From Luteimonas suaedae (GTDB lineage Bacteria; Pseudomonadota; Gammaproteobacteria; Xanthomonadales; Xanthomonadaceae), in the NCBI RefSeq assembly GCF_008312895.1, contig NZ_VSSP01000010.1, positions 62,001 through 126,000 on the forward strand: a stretch of 64,000 bases of DNA, in the 5' to 3' direction. Positions 8,472-17,567 of this stretch are shown here, in pieces. How positions within the stretch are numbered: the first letter of the stretch is position 1; each line of letters begins with the position of its first letter. The notes below the pieces were generated by a model that saw only the letters and a program-made list of their open reading frames with translations, had not been told where the DNA came from and searched no databases. The position numbers and the translations under genes are program-made.

Positions 8472-9334
8472 GCGATCCACTCCCCTTCGTAAACGAATAT
8501 GGCCGGTCCGGCCATGGTGATCTCGTCGGCGTCGCGCGGCCAGGCCAGGCGCAGGGTGCCACCCGGCAGCACGACGTCGAGTTCGCGGTCGATGCGGCCG
8601 CGCCGCACCAGCACCGCGACGGCGGCGCAGGCGCCGCTGCCGCAGGCCAGGGTCTCGCCGACGCCGCGCTCGTACACGCGCAGGCGAACGCGATCGCGCG
8701 CGGCGATCTCGGCGAAGCCGACGTTCACCGACTCCGGGAACGCGGCATGCCGCTGCAGCGCCGGGCCGAGAACGGCGACCGGTGCATCGTCGACGGCATC
8801 GACCTCGATCACCGCATGCGGGTTGCCCATCGACACCGCGCCGAACGTCACCGCCGCGCCGTCGAGGTCGAGGTCGAGGGTGTAGGCGTCCTGCGCCGAA
8901 TCGAAGCCGGCAAGCGGCACCGAGGCCGGGGTGAAGTCGGGCACGCCCATGGCGATGCGCAGATCGCCACCGTCGAGGCATTCGACCGCATGGGTCCCGG
9001 CCGGGCTGTCGAGCAGGAAACGCGGGCCCTGCGCAGCGCCGTCGCGCAGCAACCAGGCGGCGATGCAGCGCGCGCCGTTGCCGCACTGGCGCGCGACGGA
9101 GCCGTCGGCGTTGAAGATCCGATAACCGGCCGCCGCGTCGGCGCTGCGCGCCGGCTCCACGGTCAGGATCTGGTCGCAGCCGACACCGGTATGGCGGTCG
9201 GCGAGCGCCCGGCACAGCGCCGGCGTGGGCGGCGGTGCGCCGTCGCGCAGGTCCAGCACCACGAAGTCGTTGCCGGCGCCGTGCATCTTGCTGAAACGCA
9301 GGCCCGCACCCGGCCGCGGCGTGCCGTCGCCCAT
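8468..9334 (-). CDS. dapF: Diaminopimelate epimerase
   Basis: DapF converts LL-diaminopimelate to meso-diaminopimelate in the cytoplasm for lysine and peptidoglycan synthesis, without a cofactor. The 288-residue protein has the two catalytic cysteines in the expected settings: Cys84 in [10 protein letters not shown] and Cys231 in [12 protein letters not shown]. The N-terminal [16 protein letters not shown] segment is the usual DapF opening. The ATG at 9334 is used; it gives an N-terminal extension of about 12 residues relative to E. coli, and an internal start at the KMHGAG Met is a less likely alternative. It sits 4 bases after the lptM-like gene and overlaps the DUF484 gene. Confidence 0.97.
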   Translation of the reverse strand: MGDGTPRPGAGLRFSKMHGAGNDFVVLDLRDGAPPPTPALCRALADRHTGVGCDQILTVEPARSADAAAGYRIFNADGSVARQCGNGARCIAAWLLRDGAAQGPRFLLDSPAGTHAVECLDGGDLRIAMGVPDFTPASVPLAGFDSAQDAYTLDLDLDGAAVTFGAVSMGNPHAVIEVDAVDDAPVAVLGPALQRHAAFPESVNVGFAEIAARDRVRLRVYERGVGETLACGSGACAAVAVLVRRGRIDRELDVVLPGGTLRLAWPRDADEITMAGPAIFVYEGEWIA

Positions 9335-9338
9335 GGCC

Positions 9339-9626
9339 TCAGCCGCCGCCACCGTCGGTGTCGTCGTTGCCGCTGTCGTCTTCTTCGATGTCGTCGATGT
9401 CGGGCGACGGCAGCATGTCCACGCTGGGCGCGGTGCCGTCGTCGTCGGCGTCGTCCACGGGAGGTGGCGCGTCGCTGTCGTCTTCGGAGTCCTCGCCTTC
9501 GACGGGCGCGGCTTCGGTTCCGGTGCCGTCCGGTGGCGGACGCACCAGGTCGCCCTTGTTGCCGCAGGCGGCGAGCGGCAGCAACAACAGCAGGAGGATG
9601 GCGATGGCAAGGCGACGTGCGTTCAT
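9339..9626 (-). CDS. lptM: LptM (YifL)-like small lipoprotein
   Basis: The 95-residue product begins with a lipoprotein signal peptide ([18 protein letters not shown]) with lipobox LAAC, followed by GNKGDLVRP. This matches the GxKGxL(Y/V)xP signature of YifL/LptM, the small lipoprotein that in E. coli helps assemble the LptDE lipopolysaccharide translocon. The position just upstream of dapF is conserved. After the signature the protein continues as an unusually long, very acidic low-complexity tail (Glu/Asp/Pro/Gly, about 60 residues), whereas E. coli LptM is only 67 residues in total. The start is the ATG that begins the signal peptide. Confidence 0.82.
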   Translation of the reverse strand: MNARRLAIAILLLLLLPLAACGNKGDLVRPPPDGTGTEAAPVEGEDSEDDSDAPPPVDDADDDGTAPSVDMLPSPDIDDIEEDDSGNDDTDGGGG

Positions 9627-9678
9627 GCCCGCAGTGTAGCCGCAGCGGCCGCGGCGAGAAACGCTTGCGCCGATCCGT

Positions 9679-10077
9679 TCATCCGGCATCCGGGGGTTCC
9701 GGCCGCAACCACAGCCAGGCCGCGACGATCGCCATGCAGGCGACCGGCAGCGCCGTCATCCACCAGCGGTGCGCCGGGAACAACGGCATGACCAGCAGCA
9801 GGATCGCCGCGCAGGCCGCCATCGCGGCGGTCGCCATCCATTTCGCGCGGCGGCTGACCGCGCCGTGCGCCTGCCAGTCGCGGATCATCGGGCCGAAACG
9901 CGGATGCACCAGCAGCCAGCGATGCAGGCGCTCGGAGCCGCGGGCCGCGGCCCAGGCGGCGATCAGGATGAACACCGTGGTCGGCAGGCCGGGCACGAAC
10001 ACGCCGACCAGGCCGAGGCCGAGGCTGGTGTAGGCCAGCAGCCACCAGGCCCAGCGGAAGCGCGCGCGTTCGGTCAT
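9679..10077 (-). CDS. YbaN/DUF454 family inner-membrane protein
   Basis: The 132-residue protein matches the DUF454 (YbaN) family: an N-terminal membrane segment with GLGLVGVFVPGLPTTVFILIAAWAAARGS, then a soluble stretch WLLVHPRFGPMIRDWQ, then two further membrane helices (MAACAAILLLVMPLF and LPVACMAIVAAWLWL). The GLPTTVFI and HPxFGPxIRDW segments are the family hallmarks. The function is unknown. The gene lies 52 bases upstream of the lptM-like gene on the same strand and could be the first gene of that operon. Confidence 0.88.
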   Translation of the reverse strand: MTERARFRWAWWLLAYTSLGLGLVGVFVPGLPTTVFILIAAWAAARGSERLHRWLLVHPRFGPMIRDWQAHGAVSRRAKWMATAAMAACAAILLLVMPLFPAHRWWMTALPVACMAIVAAWLWLRPEPPDAG

Positions 10078-10120
10078 GACTGCATGATATCCGTGCAGCG
10101 CACGTCCACTGTAAACATCG

Positions 10121-10147
10121 TCATTCCCGCGAAGGCGGGAATGACGA
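10121..10147. terminator. TCATTCCCGCGAAGGCGGGAATGA palindrome downstream of oligopeptidase B
   Basis: A near-perfect inverted repeat (CGTCATTCCCGCG, then AAGG, then CGGGAATGACG) lies in the spacer just after the oligopeptidase stop on the minus strand. It lacks a T-run, so it is better described as a REP-like palindrome that may stop transcription or protect the mRNA 3' end. Confidence 0.45.
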
Positions 10148-10174
10148 GAAGAATGACGGGGCCGGGATTACGCC

Positions 10175-12331
10175 TCAGCGCACGTCGAGGCGGTCGATGA
10201 GGAAGGCGTACATCTCCGACAGTTCGCGGTAGCGGCGGAAGCGGCCGGACTTGCCGCCGTGGCCGGCGTCCATGTTGGTGCGGAACACCACGGTGCCCTC
10301 GCCGGTGTTGAGGTCGCGCAGCCGGGCGACGTACTTGGCCGGTTCCCAGTACTGCACCTGCGAGTCCCACAGCCCGGTGCCGACGAACATCGCCGGATAG
10401 GCCTGCGCCTCCAGATTGTCGTACGGCGAGTACGAGAGCATGTAGTCGTAATAGTCCTTCTGCTCCGGGTTGCCCCACTCGTCGTACTCGTTGGTGGTCA
10501 GCGGAATGCTCGGGTCGAGCATGGTGGTGACCACGTCGACGAACGGCACCTGCGACAGGATCACGCGGTACTTGTCCGGTGCCATGTTCGCCACTGCGCC
10601 CATCAGCAGGCCGCCGGCACTGCCGCCATAGGCGGCGACGCGATCCTTCGCAGCGTAGCCTTCCTGCACCAGGTAGTCGGTGACGTCGATGAAATCGGTG
10701 AAGGTGTTGACCTTGTTGAACAGCTTGCCGTCGTCGTACCACTTGCGGCCCATCTCCTGGCCGCCGCGGATGTGGGCGATGGCGTACACCATGCCGCGGT
10801 CGAGCAGGCTGACCACGGTCTGGTTGAAGCCCGGGTCCATCGAGGCGCCGTAGCTGCCGTAGGCGTACTGCAGCAGCGCGGCCTCGCCGTTCTTCTCGAA
10901 GCCCTTGCGGTAGACCAGCGACACCGGGATCTTCGTACCGTCGCGCGCCTCGGCCCACAGGCGCTCGGTGACGTACCGCGCCGGGTCGTAGCCGATCACC
11001 GGCTGCTGCTTGAGTAGGCGGCGCTCGCCGGTGGCCACGTTGACCTCGTAGGTGGTCGACGGCGTGGTCATCGAGGTATAGCCGTAGCGCAGCCACTCGG
11101 TGTCGGGCTCGGCATTGACCGACAGGCCCATCGAGTACGCGGGCTCGTCGGCCTTCACGTATTCCTCGCTGCCGTCGGGCTTGATCACCCGCACCCGCTC
11201 CAGCGCCTGGGAACGCTCCTCGATGGCGGTGAAGCCGTCGAACAGCTCGAAGCCCTCGATGAAGACGTCGTCGCTGTGCGGCAGCCATTCCTGCCACTGC
11301 TCGCGCGAGCGCGCGTCGGTCGGCGCGGTCATGACCTTGAAGTTGGGCGCGTCCTGGTTGGTGCGGACCACCCAGCGGCCGCCGTGATGGTCAGCGCTGT
11401 ACTCGATGTCGCGCTGGCGCGGCGCGAACACCGCGAATTCACGCGGATCGGCGGCCGGCGCGCAGCGCATCTCCGAGGACACCGTACTCTCGACCTGGAT
11501 GCAGATGAAGGCGTCGTCGCGGGTACGGTCGATCCCCATGTAGAAGCTGTCGTCGGGCTCCTCGTAGACCAGCACGTCGTCTGCCACCGGCGTGCCGAGC
11601 ACGTGCTTCTTCACCCGCTTGGTGAGCAGGGTCTCGGGATCGTTCTCGATGTAGAACAGGGTGCGGTTGTCGTCGGCCCAGACCAGGTTGGCCGACACCC
11701 CGGGGATGGCGTCCGCCAACACCTCGCCGGTCTCCAGGTCCTTGAAACGCACCGTGTATTGGCGACGGCCGCTGGTGTCGTCGGCGTAGGCCAGCATGCG
11801 GTTGTCCTGGCTGACCTCCCAGTCGCCGACGTTGTAGTAGTCCTTGCCCTCGGCCAGCGCGTTCACCTCGAGCAGGACTTCCTCGCCGGCGGTATCGCCG
11901 GCATCGTTGGCGCGCTGGATCGTCGCGGCGTCGAGCCCGTCGGCGTCGCGGCGCCGGGCATGGACCGGATAGTCGCGGCCGGTCTCGAAACGGGTGTAGT
12001 ACCACCAGCCGCGCTCGCGGTACGGCACCGAGCTGTCGTCCTGCTTGATGCGGCCGACGATCTCCTCGTACAGCGCATCGCGCAGCGGCTTCAGCGGTGC
12101 CATCACCGCATCGACATAGGCGTTCTCGGCCTGCAGGTAGGCGATGACGGCCTTGTCCTGACGGGTATCGTCGCGCAGCCAGTAGTACTCGTCGTTGCGC
12201 ACGGCGCCATGCGGCGCCTTGACCTCGTAGGGCTTCTGCGCGGCGTCGGGCGGGGCGGGCATGTCATCGTTGGCGAGAGCGGTCGTGGTCATCAGCAGCA
12301 GCGCGGGAAGGAGGAAGGGGCACGGGTTCAT
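10175..12331 (-). CDS. Oligopeptidase B-like S9 serine peptidase, exported
   Basis: The 718-residue protein is an S9A prolyl-oligopeptidase-family enzyme closest in motifs to oligopeptidase B, which cuts short peptides after Arg/Lys. It has a signal peptide (MNPCPFLLPALLLMTTTALA), so it is probably periplasmic, unlike E. coli PtrB. The N-terminal APHGAVRNDEYYWLRDD segment precedes the beta-propeller. The catalytic domain shows the nucleophile at about Ser571 in YGGSAGG, Asp in VGTGLWDSQV and His in DAGHGGKSGR near the C-terminus. The first base of the gene is set by the ATG at 12331. It follows a paralogous S9 peptidase gene after 80 bases. Confidence 0.9.
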   Translation of the reverse strand: MNPCPFLLPALLLMTTTALANDDMPAPPDAAQKPYEVKAPHGAVRNDEYYWLRDDTRQDKAVIAYLQAENAYVDAVMAPLKPLRDALYEEIVGRIKQDDSSVPYRERGWWYYTRFETGRDYPVHARRRDADGLDAATIQRANDAGDTAGEEVLLEVNALAEGKDYYNVGDWEVSQDNRMLAYADDTSGRRQYTVRFKDLETGEVLADAIPGVSANLVWADDNRTLFYIENDPETLLTKRVKKHVLGTPVADDVLVYEEPDDSFYMGIDRTRDDAFICIQVESTVSSEMRCAPAADPREFAVFAPRQRDIEYSADHHGGRWVVRTNQDAPNFKVMTAPTDARSREQWQEWLPHSDDVFIEGFELFDGFTAIEERSQALERVRVIKPDGSEEYVKADEPAYSMGLSVNAEPDTEWLRYGYTSMTTPSTTYEVNVATGERRLLKQQPVIGYDPARYVTERLWAEARDGTKIPVSLVYRKGFEKNGEAALLQYAYGSYGASMDPGFNQTVVSLLDRGMVYAIAHIRGGQEMGRKWYDDGKLFNKVNTFTDFIDVTDYLVQEGYAAKDRVAAYGGSAGGLLMGAVANMAPDKYRVILSQVPFVDVVTTMLDPSIPLTTNEYDEWGNPEQKDYYDYMLSYSPYDNLEAQAYPAMFVGTGLWDSQVQYWEPAKYVARLRDLNTGEGTVVFRTNMDAGHGGKSGRFRRYRELSEMYAFLIDRLDVR

Positions 12332-12411
12332 GGATGGGGTCCGCAGGTGCGTGTTGCAACGGATCGGGACATCCGCGCCCCGCCGGCATGCGCCGGGGAG
12401 CGCGACAAGGG

Positions 12412-14520
12412 TCAGTCCTGCAGTTGCTGCCACAGGAAGGTGAAGTACAGCGCGTCCATGTGCGCGGCCTGCCGGTTGCTGGCCGAGCCGCCGTGGCCGC
12501 CCTCGATGTTCTCGTAGTAGCGCACGTCCTTTCCGGCCTCGGACATCCGCGCCATCATCTTGCGTGCGTGGCCGGGATGGACGCGGTCGTCGCGGGTCGA
12601 GGTGAGCAGCAGGGTCGGCGGATAGTCGCGATCGGCCTCGAACAGGTGGTACGGCGAAAACGTGCGGATGAATGCCCACTCCTCCGGAAGGTCGGGGTTG
12701 CCGTATTCGGCCATCCACGAGGCACCGGCCAGCAGCTTGTGGTAGCGCTGCATGTCCAGCAGCGGCACCTGGATCACCACCGCGCCGAACAGCTCGGGGT
12801 ACTGGGTGAGCATGTTGCCGGTGAGCAGGCCGCCGTTGCTGCCGCCGCGGATGCCCAGGTGCGCGGGCGAGGTGATGCGGCGCTCGATCAAGTCGCGCGC
12901 CACCGCAGCGAAGTCCTCGTAGGCCTTGTGGCGGTTGGCCTTAAGCGCGGCCTGGTGCCAGCGCGGGCCGTACTCGCCGCCGCCGCGGATGTTGGCCACG
13001 GCGTAGGTGCCGCCCTTCTCCAGCCAGCCCTTGCCGATGCCGCCGGAATAGCCGGGCGTGAGCGAGATCTCGAAGCCGCCGTAGCCGTACAGCAGGGTCG
13101 GGTTGCGGCCGTTGGCTTCCAGGTCCTTCGGCCGCACCAGGAAGTACGGGACGCGGGTGCCGTCCTTCGAAGTCGCGAACTGCTGCTCGATGACATGCCC
13201 GGAGGCGTCGAAGAACGCCGGCATCGCCTTGAGCTGTTCCGGCTGTTCGCCGATCTCGGCCAGCGACAGGGTGCTCGGGGTGAGGTAGTCGGTGACGGTG
13301 AGCCACACCGCGTCGGATTCGACGTCGTCGACCGCCCTGACCGCCACGGCACCGATCTCCGGCGCGCCCGCGAACGCGCTGCGGTCCCAGCCGTCGGCGC
13401 CCGGCGTCAGCACGAAGAGCCGGTTCTTGACGTCGTCGAGCACGTTGAGCACGGCGTGGTGGCGGGTCCAGGTGACGCCGGCCAGCGAGGTGGTTTCGCT
13501 GGGCTCGAACAGCACCTCGAACGCGCGCCCGCCGGCCATGAAGTCGTCGAGTCGCGCCGCCAGCAGTGAACCGGCCGGGTACTCACACCCGCCGACGTCC
13601 CACGACTCGCGCAGCTCGAGTGTGAGCCATTCGCGATGCAGACCCTTGTTGGCGGAGTTCGGCGCGTCGATCTTCGCCAGCGTGCCGTCGGCACCGCGCA
13701 GGTACAGCTCGTCGTTGTAGAAGGCGATGGTGCGGCTGACCAGGTCGCGCTCGAAGCCGGGGGTGAGATCGCGGAAGGCGGCGATGTACATGTCCTCCGG
13801 CTCGCCCTCGTACACCAGCTCGGCCTGCGCCAGCGGCGTGCCGCGGCGCCAGCGCTTGGCGATGCGCGGGTAGCCGGACCCGGTGAGGCTGCCTTCGCCG
13901 AAGTCGGTGTAGACGTACACCGTGTCGCGATCGATCCACTGCAACCCGCCCTTGGCCTCGGGGCGGAAGAAGCCGTCCTCGACCCACTCCTTCGCCGCCA
14001 GGTCGAACTCGCGGGTGACGTCGGCATCGGCGCCGCCGCGCGAGAGCGCGATCAGGCAGCGCGTGTAGTCCGGGCGCAGGCAGTCGGCGCCGTGCCAGAC
14101 CCAGTTCTCGCCCTCGGCGGCGTTGAGCGCGTCGAGGTCGAGCAGCACTTCCCACTGCGGCTTCGGCTTGCGGTATTCGTCCAGTGTGGTGCGGCGCCAG
14201 ATGCCGCGCTCGTGGTCCTTGTCCTTCCAGAAGTTGTAGTAGAACTCCCCCCGCTTCTCGACCTCGGGGATGCGCTCGTCGGAGTCGTAGATCGCCAGCA
14301 GCTCGGCCTCGAGCGCCTTGAAGGCGGGGGTGTCCGCCAATTCGGCTTCCGCCCTGGCGTTCTGCTCGCGCACCCAGGCCAGCGCCTTGTCGCCTTCGAC
14401 CTCTTCGAGCCATTGGTACGGGTCGGACATCTCGGCCTCCATGGTCTGGGCGGCGGCGGCACCGGCGGCCAGGCCGAGGGCGACGCCGGCGGCGAGGCAG
14501 AAGGACGGCAGTTTCGACAT
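12412..14520 (-). CDS. Prolyl oligopeptidase (S9A), exported
   Basis: The 702-residue protein is a prolyl endopeptidase, which cuts peptides shorter than about 30 residues after proline. A signal peptide (MSKLPSFCLAAGVALGLAAGAAAA) indicates export. The typical N-terminal motif DPYQWLEEVEGDKALAWV is followed by the beta-propeller. The hydrolase domain has GGFEISLTPGYS, the nucleophile at about Ser561 in RGGSNGGLL, the Asp in STRDDRVHPGHA and the His in EGGHGGSA. A GGAG site precedes the ATG at 14520; a longer in-frame extension to 14886 runs through repeat DNA and is not used. It is the upstream member of a tandem S9 pair. Confidence 0.93.
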   Translation of the reverse strand: MSKLPSFCLAAGVALGLAAGAAAAQTMEAEMSDPYQWLEEVEGDKALAWVREQNARAEAELADTPAFKALEAELLAIYDSDERIPEVEKRGEFYYNFWKDKDHERGIWRRTTLDEYRKPKPQWEVLLDLDALNAAEGENWVWHGADCLRPDYTRCLIALSRGGADADVTREFDLAAKEWVEDGFFRPEAKGGLQWIDRDTVYVYTDFGEGSLTGSGYPRIAKRWRRGTPLAQAELVYEGEPEDMYIAAFRDLTPGFERDLVSRTIAFYNDELYLRGADGTLAKIDAPNSANKGLHREWLTLELRESWDVGGCEYPAGSLLAARLDDFMAGGRAFEVLFEPSETTSLAGVTWTRHHAVLNVLDDVKNRLFVLTPGADGWDRSAFAGAPEIGAVAVRAVDDVESDAVWLTVTDYLTPSTLSLAEIGEQPEQLKAMPAFFDASGHVIEQQFATSKDGTRVPYFLVRPKDLEANGRNPTLLYGYGGFEISLTPGYSGGIGKGWLEKGGTYAVANIRGGGEYGPRWHQAALKANRHKAYEDFAAVARDLIERRITSPAHLGIRGGSNGGLLTGNMLTQYPELFGAVVIQVPLLDMQRYHKLLAGASWMAEYGNPDLPEEWAFIRTFSPYHLFEADRDYPPTLLLTSTRDDRVHPGHARKMMARMSEAGKDVRYYENIEGGHGGSASNRQAAHMDALYFTFLWQQLQD

Positions 14521-14707
14521 TCGGAGGCTCCGCGAACGGTTTCGACTGAAACCGGGAACGCTAGCACAGCCGCCGGCCCGCGCCGCCGTGCCGATCGTCG
14601 TGCCGCTCACCTTCGGCTGGAAGATCGCGTCCGACGACCCGAAGACGCCGGACGCCCATGTACGTGCCCCTTTGGCGGTCTCGGCGGTCGCTCCCCATGC
14701 CCGCCGA

Positions 14708-14880
14708 TGTAGGAGGGGCTTCAGCCCCGACCCCGGGAAACGAGCGGAGCGCGCAACAACCCACAGACAGCGTCCGGTCCCGGCACCGCATGCGCCCTGG
14801 TGCCTCACCGCGGCCCTCGGCAGGTCGGGGCTGAAGCCCCTCCTACAGAGGTCGGCGGAACGCGTGTCGAGACAGCCCGG
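14708..14880. repeat. REP doublet (REPIN-like), copy 1
   Basis: A TGTAGGAGGGGCTTCAGCCC unit (14708-14731, itself a hairpin) is answered in inverted orientation at 14824-14847, giving a 140-base element. About 18 bases beyond the right arm comes TGTCGAGACAGCCC (14865-14878), which recurs at the same side of the two related copies. The interior differs between copies. The 507-base gap 14521-15027 contains only this element and no gene that I can support. Confidence 0.8.
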
Positions 14881-15027
14881 GAGCACCGGACGATCGCCTG
14901 TTGGCGCCTGCCGGACGCGGGGCCGCGCTTGGCTGACGCCCGCACCCGTTCGGTGCGATCCGCCGTCTCCCCGCGCGCCGTGCGAGCGGGGATTCCGTGG
15001 ACGAAGTGTCCGAGTGGGCCGTGTGGC

Positions 15028-15357
15028 TCAGGCGGCGCGGGGCAGCCGCGGGCGCGGCACGGCGACCCGGCGGCGGGCCTGCGGCGCCGAAGGCCGCCAC
15101 CGCCGCAGCCCCGGCGACGAGGAGGAAGCCGGGCTGCGGCGGTGCGACAGGGTCACCAGGTAACGGGCAGCCAGCGCCGCCAGGCTGGCCAGCGGCATGC
15201 CGAGCAGCCACAGCGGCGCCGCGCCCAGCGCGAAGGCACCGGCGCGCAGCGGCGGCAGCGACAGCAGTGCGATGGCGCCGAGGAACAGCGCGCCGCCGAG
15301 CACGGCGGCCAGCAGGGTCGGGGCGGACGGGGACGGCGGCATCGGTGCGGTGTGCAT
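15028..15357 (-). CDS. Small membrane protein, unknown function
   Basis: The 109-residue frame is supported by a good AGGAG site 9 bases before the ATG at 15357 and by two clear membrane segments: TLLAAVLGGALFLGAIALLSL at about residues 13-33 and a second around LWLLGMPLASLAALAARYLV. The C-terminal 35 residues are basic and Ser/Arg/Pro-rich and would face the cytoplasm. I do not recognise the family. It lies alone between two REP doublets, and a chance open frame in GC-rich DNA cannot be excluded. Confidence 0.5.
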   Translation of the reverse strand: MHTAPMPPSPSAPTLLAAVLGGALFLGAIALLSLPPLRAGAFALGAAPLWLLGMPLASLAALAARYLVTLSHRRSPASSSSPGLRRWRPSAPQARRRVAVPRPRLPRAA

Positions 15358-15508
15358 GGCTGCGCTCCTGGAGTCGATGCGCGCAGCCTGCCGGTGCCCG
15401 GTCGCAACGACTGCGACTTGCGGCCGGAGGACGGCGGCGGCGTTCCCGAAGGTCCATGGCGGGCGACTGCCCGCGTGCCGGGGCATACGCTTTCCATGCC
15501 GTTGCCCT

Positions 15509-15689
15509 TGTAGGAGGGGCTTCAGCCCCGACCGCGTTCGGATGCTAGGAAATACGTCTGCCGTTGTTTTCCTTCGCAACGCGCGGCGGCGCACTCATCG
15601 TGGTCGCCGCCGATGGGTCTGCCTGGCGCGGTCGGGGCTGAAGCCCCTCCTACAGAAGCGGGCGGAGGAAGTGAATGTCGAGACAGCCC
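15509..15689. repeat. REP doublet (REPIN-like), copy 2
   Basis: The left arm at 15509-15532 and the inverted right arm at 15631-15654 are the same GTAGGAGGGGCTTCAGCCCC unit as copy 1, spanning 146 bases. TGTCGAGACAGCCC follows at 15676-15689. The gap 15358-15702 contains only this element. Confidence 0.8.
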
Positions 15690-15702
15690 AGGCGCCGACG
15701 GT

Positions 15703-16596
15703 TCAGTACCCCGCGGCGTCGAGCGCGCGGGTGGCCTCGTGGCGGCCGATGGCGATCAGCTCCTTCGCGCGCCAGAACTCATAGAACTGGCAGGCGTCGC
15801 GCGGGATGCGGATCACCAGTTCCGGCGGGTCCAGCGCCAGCTGCACGCGCGAGATCTGCGCCTGCATGGTGTCGAGCGCGCGCGACATGACTTCCACCAG
15901 GCCCATGTCGCGGGCATCGCGGCCGCGGCGCCAGAAGGGGCGATGGCCGGCGCCGGCATCGACCGCGTCGGCATGATCCTGCACCGGCGAGCCGTTCGCG
16001 GCCGGTTCGCCCGGCGGCCGCCGCGGCCAGCCGTGCATGTCGACGGCGATCAGGCGATGGGCGTCGGACAGGCGCGTGGCGGCGATCGGCAGCGGCGCCA
16101 GCAGGCCGCCGTCGACCAGTTCACGGCCATGCACCTCGTGCGCGAGGAACAGGCCGGGAATCGCGAACGAGGCGCGCAGCGCGTCCCACAGCGGACCGGT
16201 CTGCAGCCAGACCTCGCGCTGGCGCTGCAGGTCCACCGCGACGGCGGTGAAGCGCACCGGCAAGTCCTCGATCAGCGGATCGCCGACCACCTCGCGCATC
16301 GCGTTCACCAGGCGGTCACCGCGCAGCATTCCGGAACGCCCGAACACCGGGTCGAGCAGGCGCAGGAAATCGCGCCGCGACATCGCCTGCAGCCGGGCGT
16401 CGAACTCGCGCAGTCTGCCCGCCGCGTGGATGCCGCCGACCAGCGCGCCGCTGGAGGCGCCGGAGATCGTCACGATCTCGAAGCCGCGCTCCTCCAGCAC
16501 CTCGATCACGCCGATCTGCGCCAGCCCGCGCGCGCCGCCCGCGCCCAGCGCCAGCGCGACCTTCTCGCGGGCGGGCGCGGGCCCGGCGGCGGGCAT
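15703..16596 (-). CDS. Patatin-like phospholipase
   Basis: The 297-residue protein belongs to the bacterial patatin/RssA group of serine acyl hydrolases, which use a Ser-Asp dyad. It has the oxyanion loop GAGGARGLAQIGVIEVLE near residue 18, the nucleophile elbow GASSG at about residues 46-50 (GxSxG), and the Asp of the dyad in ELVDGGLLAPLP. There is no signal peptide, so it is probably cytoplasmic or peripherally membrane-bound. Its start overlaps the stop of the WYL regulator gene (TGATG), so the two are coupled, and the regulator may control it. Its natural lipid substrate is unknown. Confidence 0.9.
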   Translation of the reverse strand: MPAAGPAPAREKVALALGAGGARGLAQIGVIEVLEERGFEIVTISGASSGALVGGIHAAGRLREFDARLQAMSRRDFLRLLDPVFGRSGMLRGDRLVNAMREVVGDPLIEDLPVRFTAVAVDLQRQREVWLQTGPLWDALRASFAIPGLFLAHEVHGRELVDGGLLAPLPIAATRLSDAHRLIAVDMHGWPRRPPGEPAANGSPVQDHADAVDAGAGHRPFWRRGRDARDMGLVEVMSRALDTMQAQISRVQLALDPPELVIRIPRDACQFYEFWRAKELIAIGRHEATRALDAAGY

Positions 16597-17567
16597 CAGT
16601 CGCGTTCGTAGTTGGACAGCGCCAGGGCGAGCAGCGAACGCGCCTGCTCGCGCAGCGACGGCGGCTCGACGATGGTGGCGTCGGCGCCGTAATGCAGCAC
16701 GTCCATCAGCAGTTCGCGCGCGGCGCTGTAGGGCACCTTCAGCTCGTAGCTGCCGTCCGGCAGGTAGCGCCCCTGCTGCTGCGAATGCCAGTGTTCGTCC
16801 GCCACCCAGCGCGCGGCGCGGGCGTTGAACAGGATCGTCGCCCAGCCCTTGGGCTCGCCGGAAAAGATGCCGTAGCTGCCGGCCAGGTGGCGGTCCAGCT
16901 CGGCCTCGTCGATGTCGCGGGCGGCGGCGTCGAGCATGCGCGCGCCGCTGATGCGATCGACGGAAAAGCTGCGCAGACCGTCGCGATCGTGATCCCAGGC
17001 ATCCAGGTACCAGTTGCCGCGATAATGCGTGACCCGCTGCGGCGAGACCGTGCGCCGGGTGCGCTCGTCGGTGGAGCGCGCGCGGTACTCGAAGCTCAGC
17101 TGCTTGCGCTCGAGCACCGCCGAGCAGACGAAACGAAACGCCTGCTCGTCCATCTTGCGCGAATGGTGGGGGATCACCCGCACCCGCTCGACCGGCCACT
17201 GCTTGCCGGCGGCGTGCTCGTCGAGCAGCTTCTCGATGCGCTGCTGCAACGGCGCCAGCGCGTTCGACAACACCCCGCCGCCGCTGCGCGACAGCAGCTG
17301 CTGCGCGGCCAGCAGCGCGTGCAGCTCGTCCGAACTCAGCCACAGCCCGGGCAGTTCGAAGCGGCCGCCTTCGTCGGCGTCGTAGCGGAAGCCGGCCTCG
17401 CCGTCCCCGACGATCGGCGCCATCAGCGCGTCGCGCAGGAAGGCCAGGTCGCGGTAGACGGTGGCGCGCGAGCAGCCGAGCTCGTCCTGCAGCCGCGCCA
17501 CCGTGACCGGATAGCGCGCGTGCTTGAGCGTGCGGTGCAGCGAGAGAATGCGTTCGTAGCGGTCCAT
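16596..17567 (-). CDS. WYL-domain (YafY-type) transcriptional regulator
   Basis: The 323-residue protein starts with an HTH_11 winged helix (MDRYERILSLHRTLKH..VARLQDELGCSRATVYRDL). A WYL domain follows, with RVTHYRGNWYLDAWDHD (the WYL signature is here NWYLDAW) and the RSFSVDRISG segment, and then a WCX C-terminal extension. WYL domains bind nucleic acid or small ligands and regulate diverse genes, often for DNA damage, defence or local metabolism. No defence genes are adjacent; the coupled gene is a patatin lipase. The ATG at 17567 begins MDRYERI, the usual start of this family. Confidence 0.9.
   Translation of the reverse strand: MDRYERILSLHRTLKHARYPVTVARLQDELGCSRATVYRDLAFLRDALMAPIVGDGEAGFRYDADEGGRFELPGLWLSSDELHALLAAQQLLSRSGGGVLSNALAPLQQRIEKLLDEHAAGKQWPVERVRVIPHHSRKMDEQAFRFVCSAVLERKQLSFEYRARSTDERTRRTVSPQRVTHYRGNWYLDAWDHDRDGLRSFSVDRISGARMLDAAARDIDEAELDRHLAGSYGIFSGEPKGWATILFNARAARWVADEHWHSQQQGRYLPDGSYELKVPYSAARELLMDVLHYGADATIVEPPSLREQARSLLALALSNYERD

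Noticed and set aside
9358..9639. Plus-strand Ser-rich frame opposite the LptM-like gene
   Set aside because: It is the antisense image of the acidic tail; the minus-strand frame has a lipobox, the LptM signature and conserved position before dapF.
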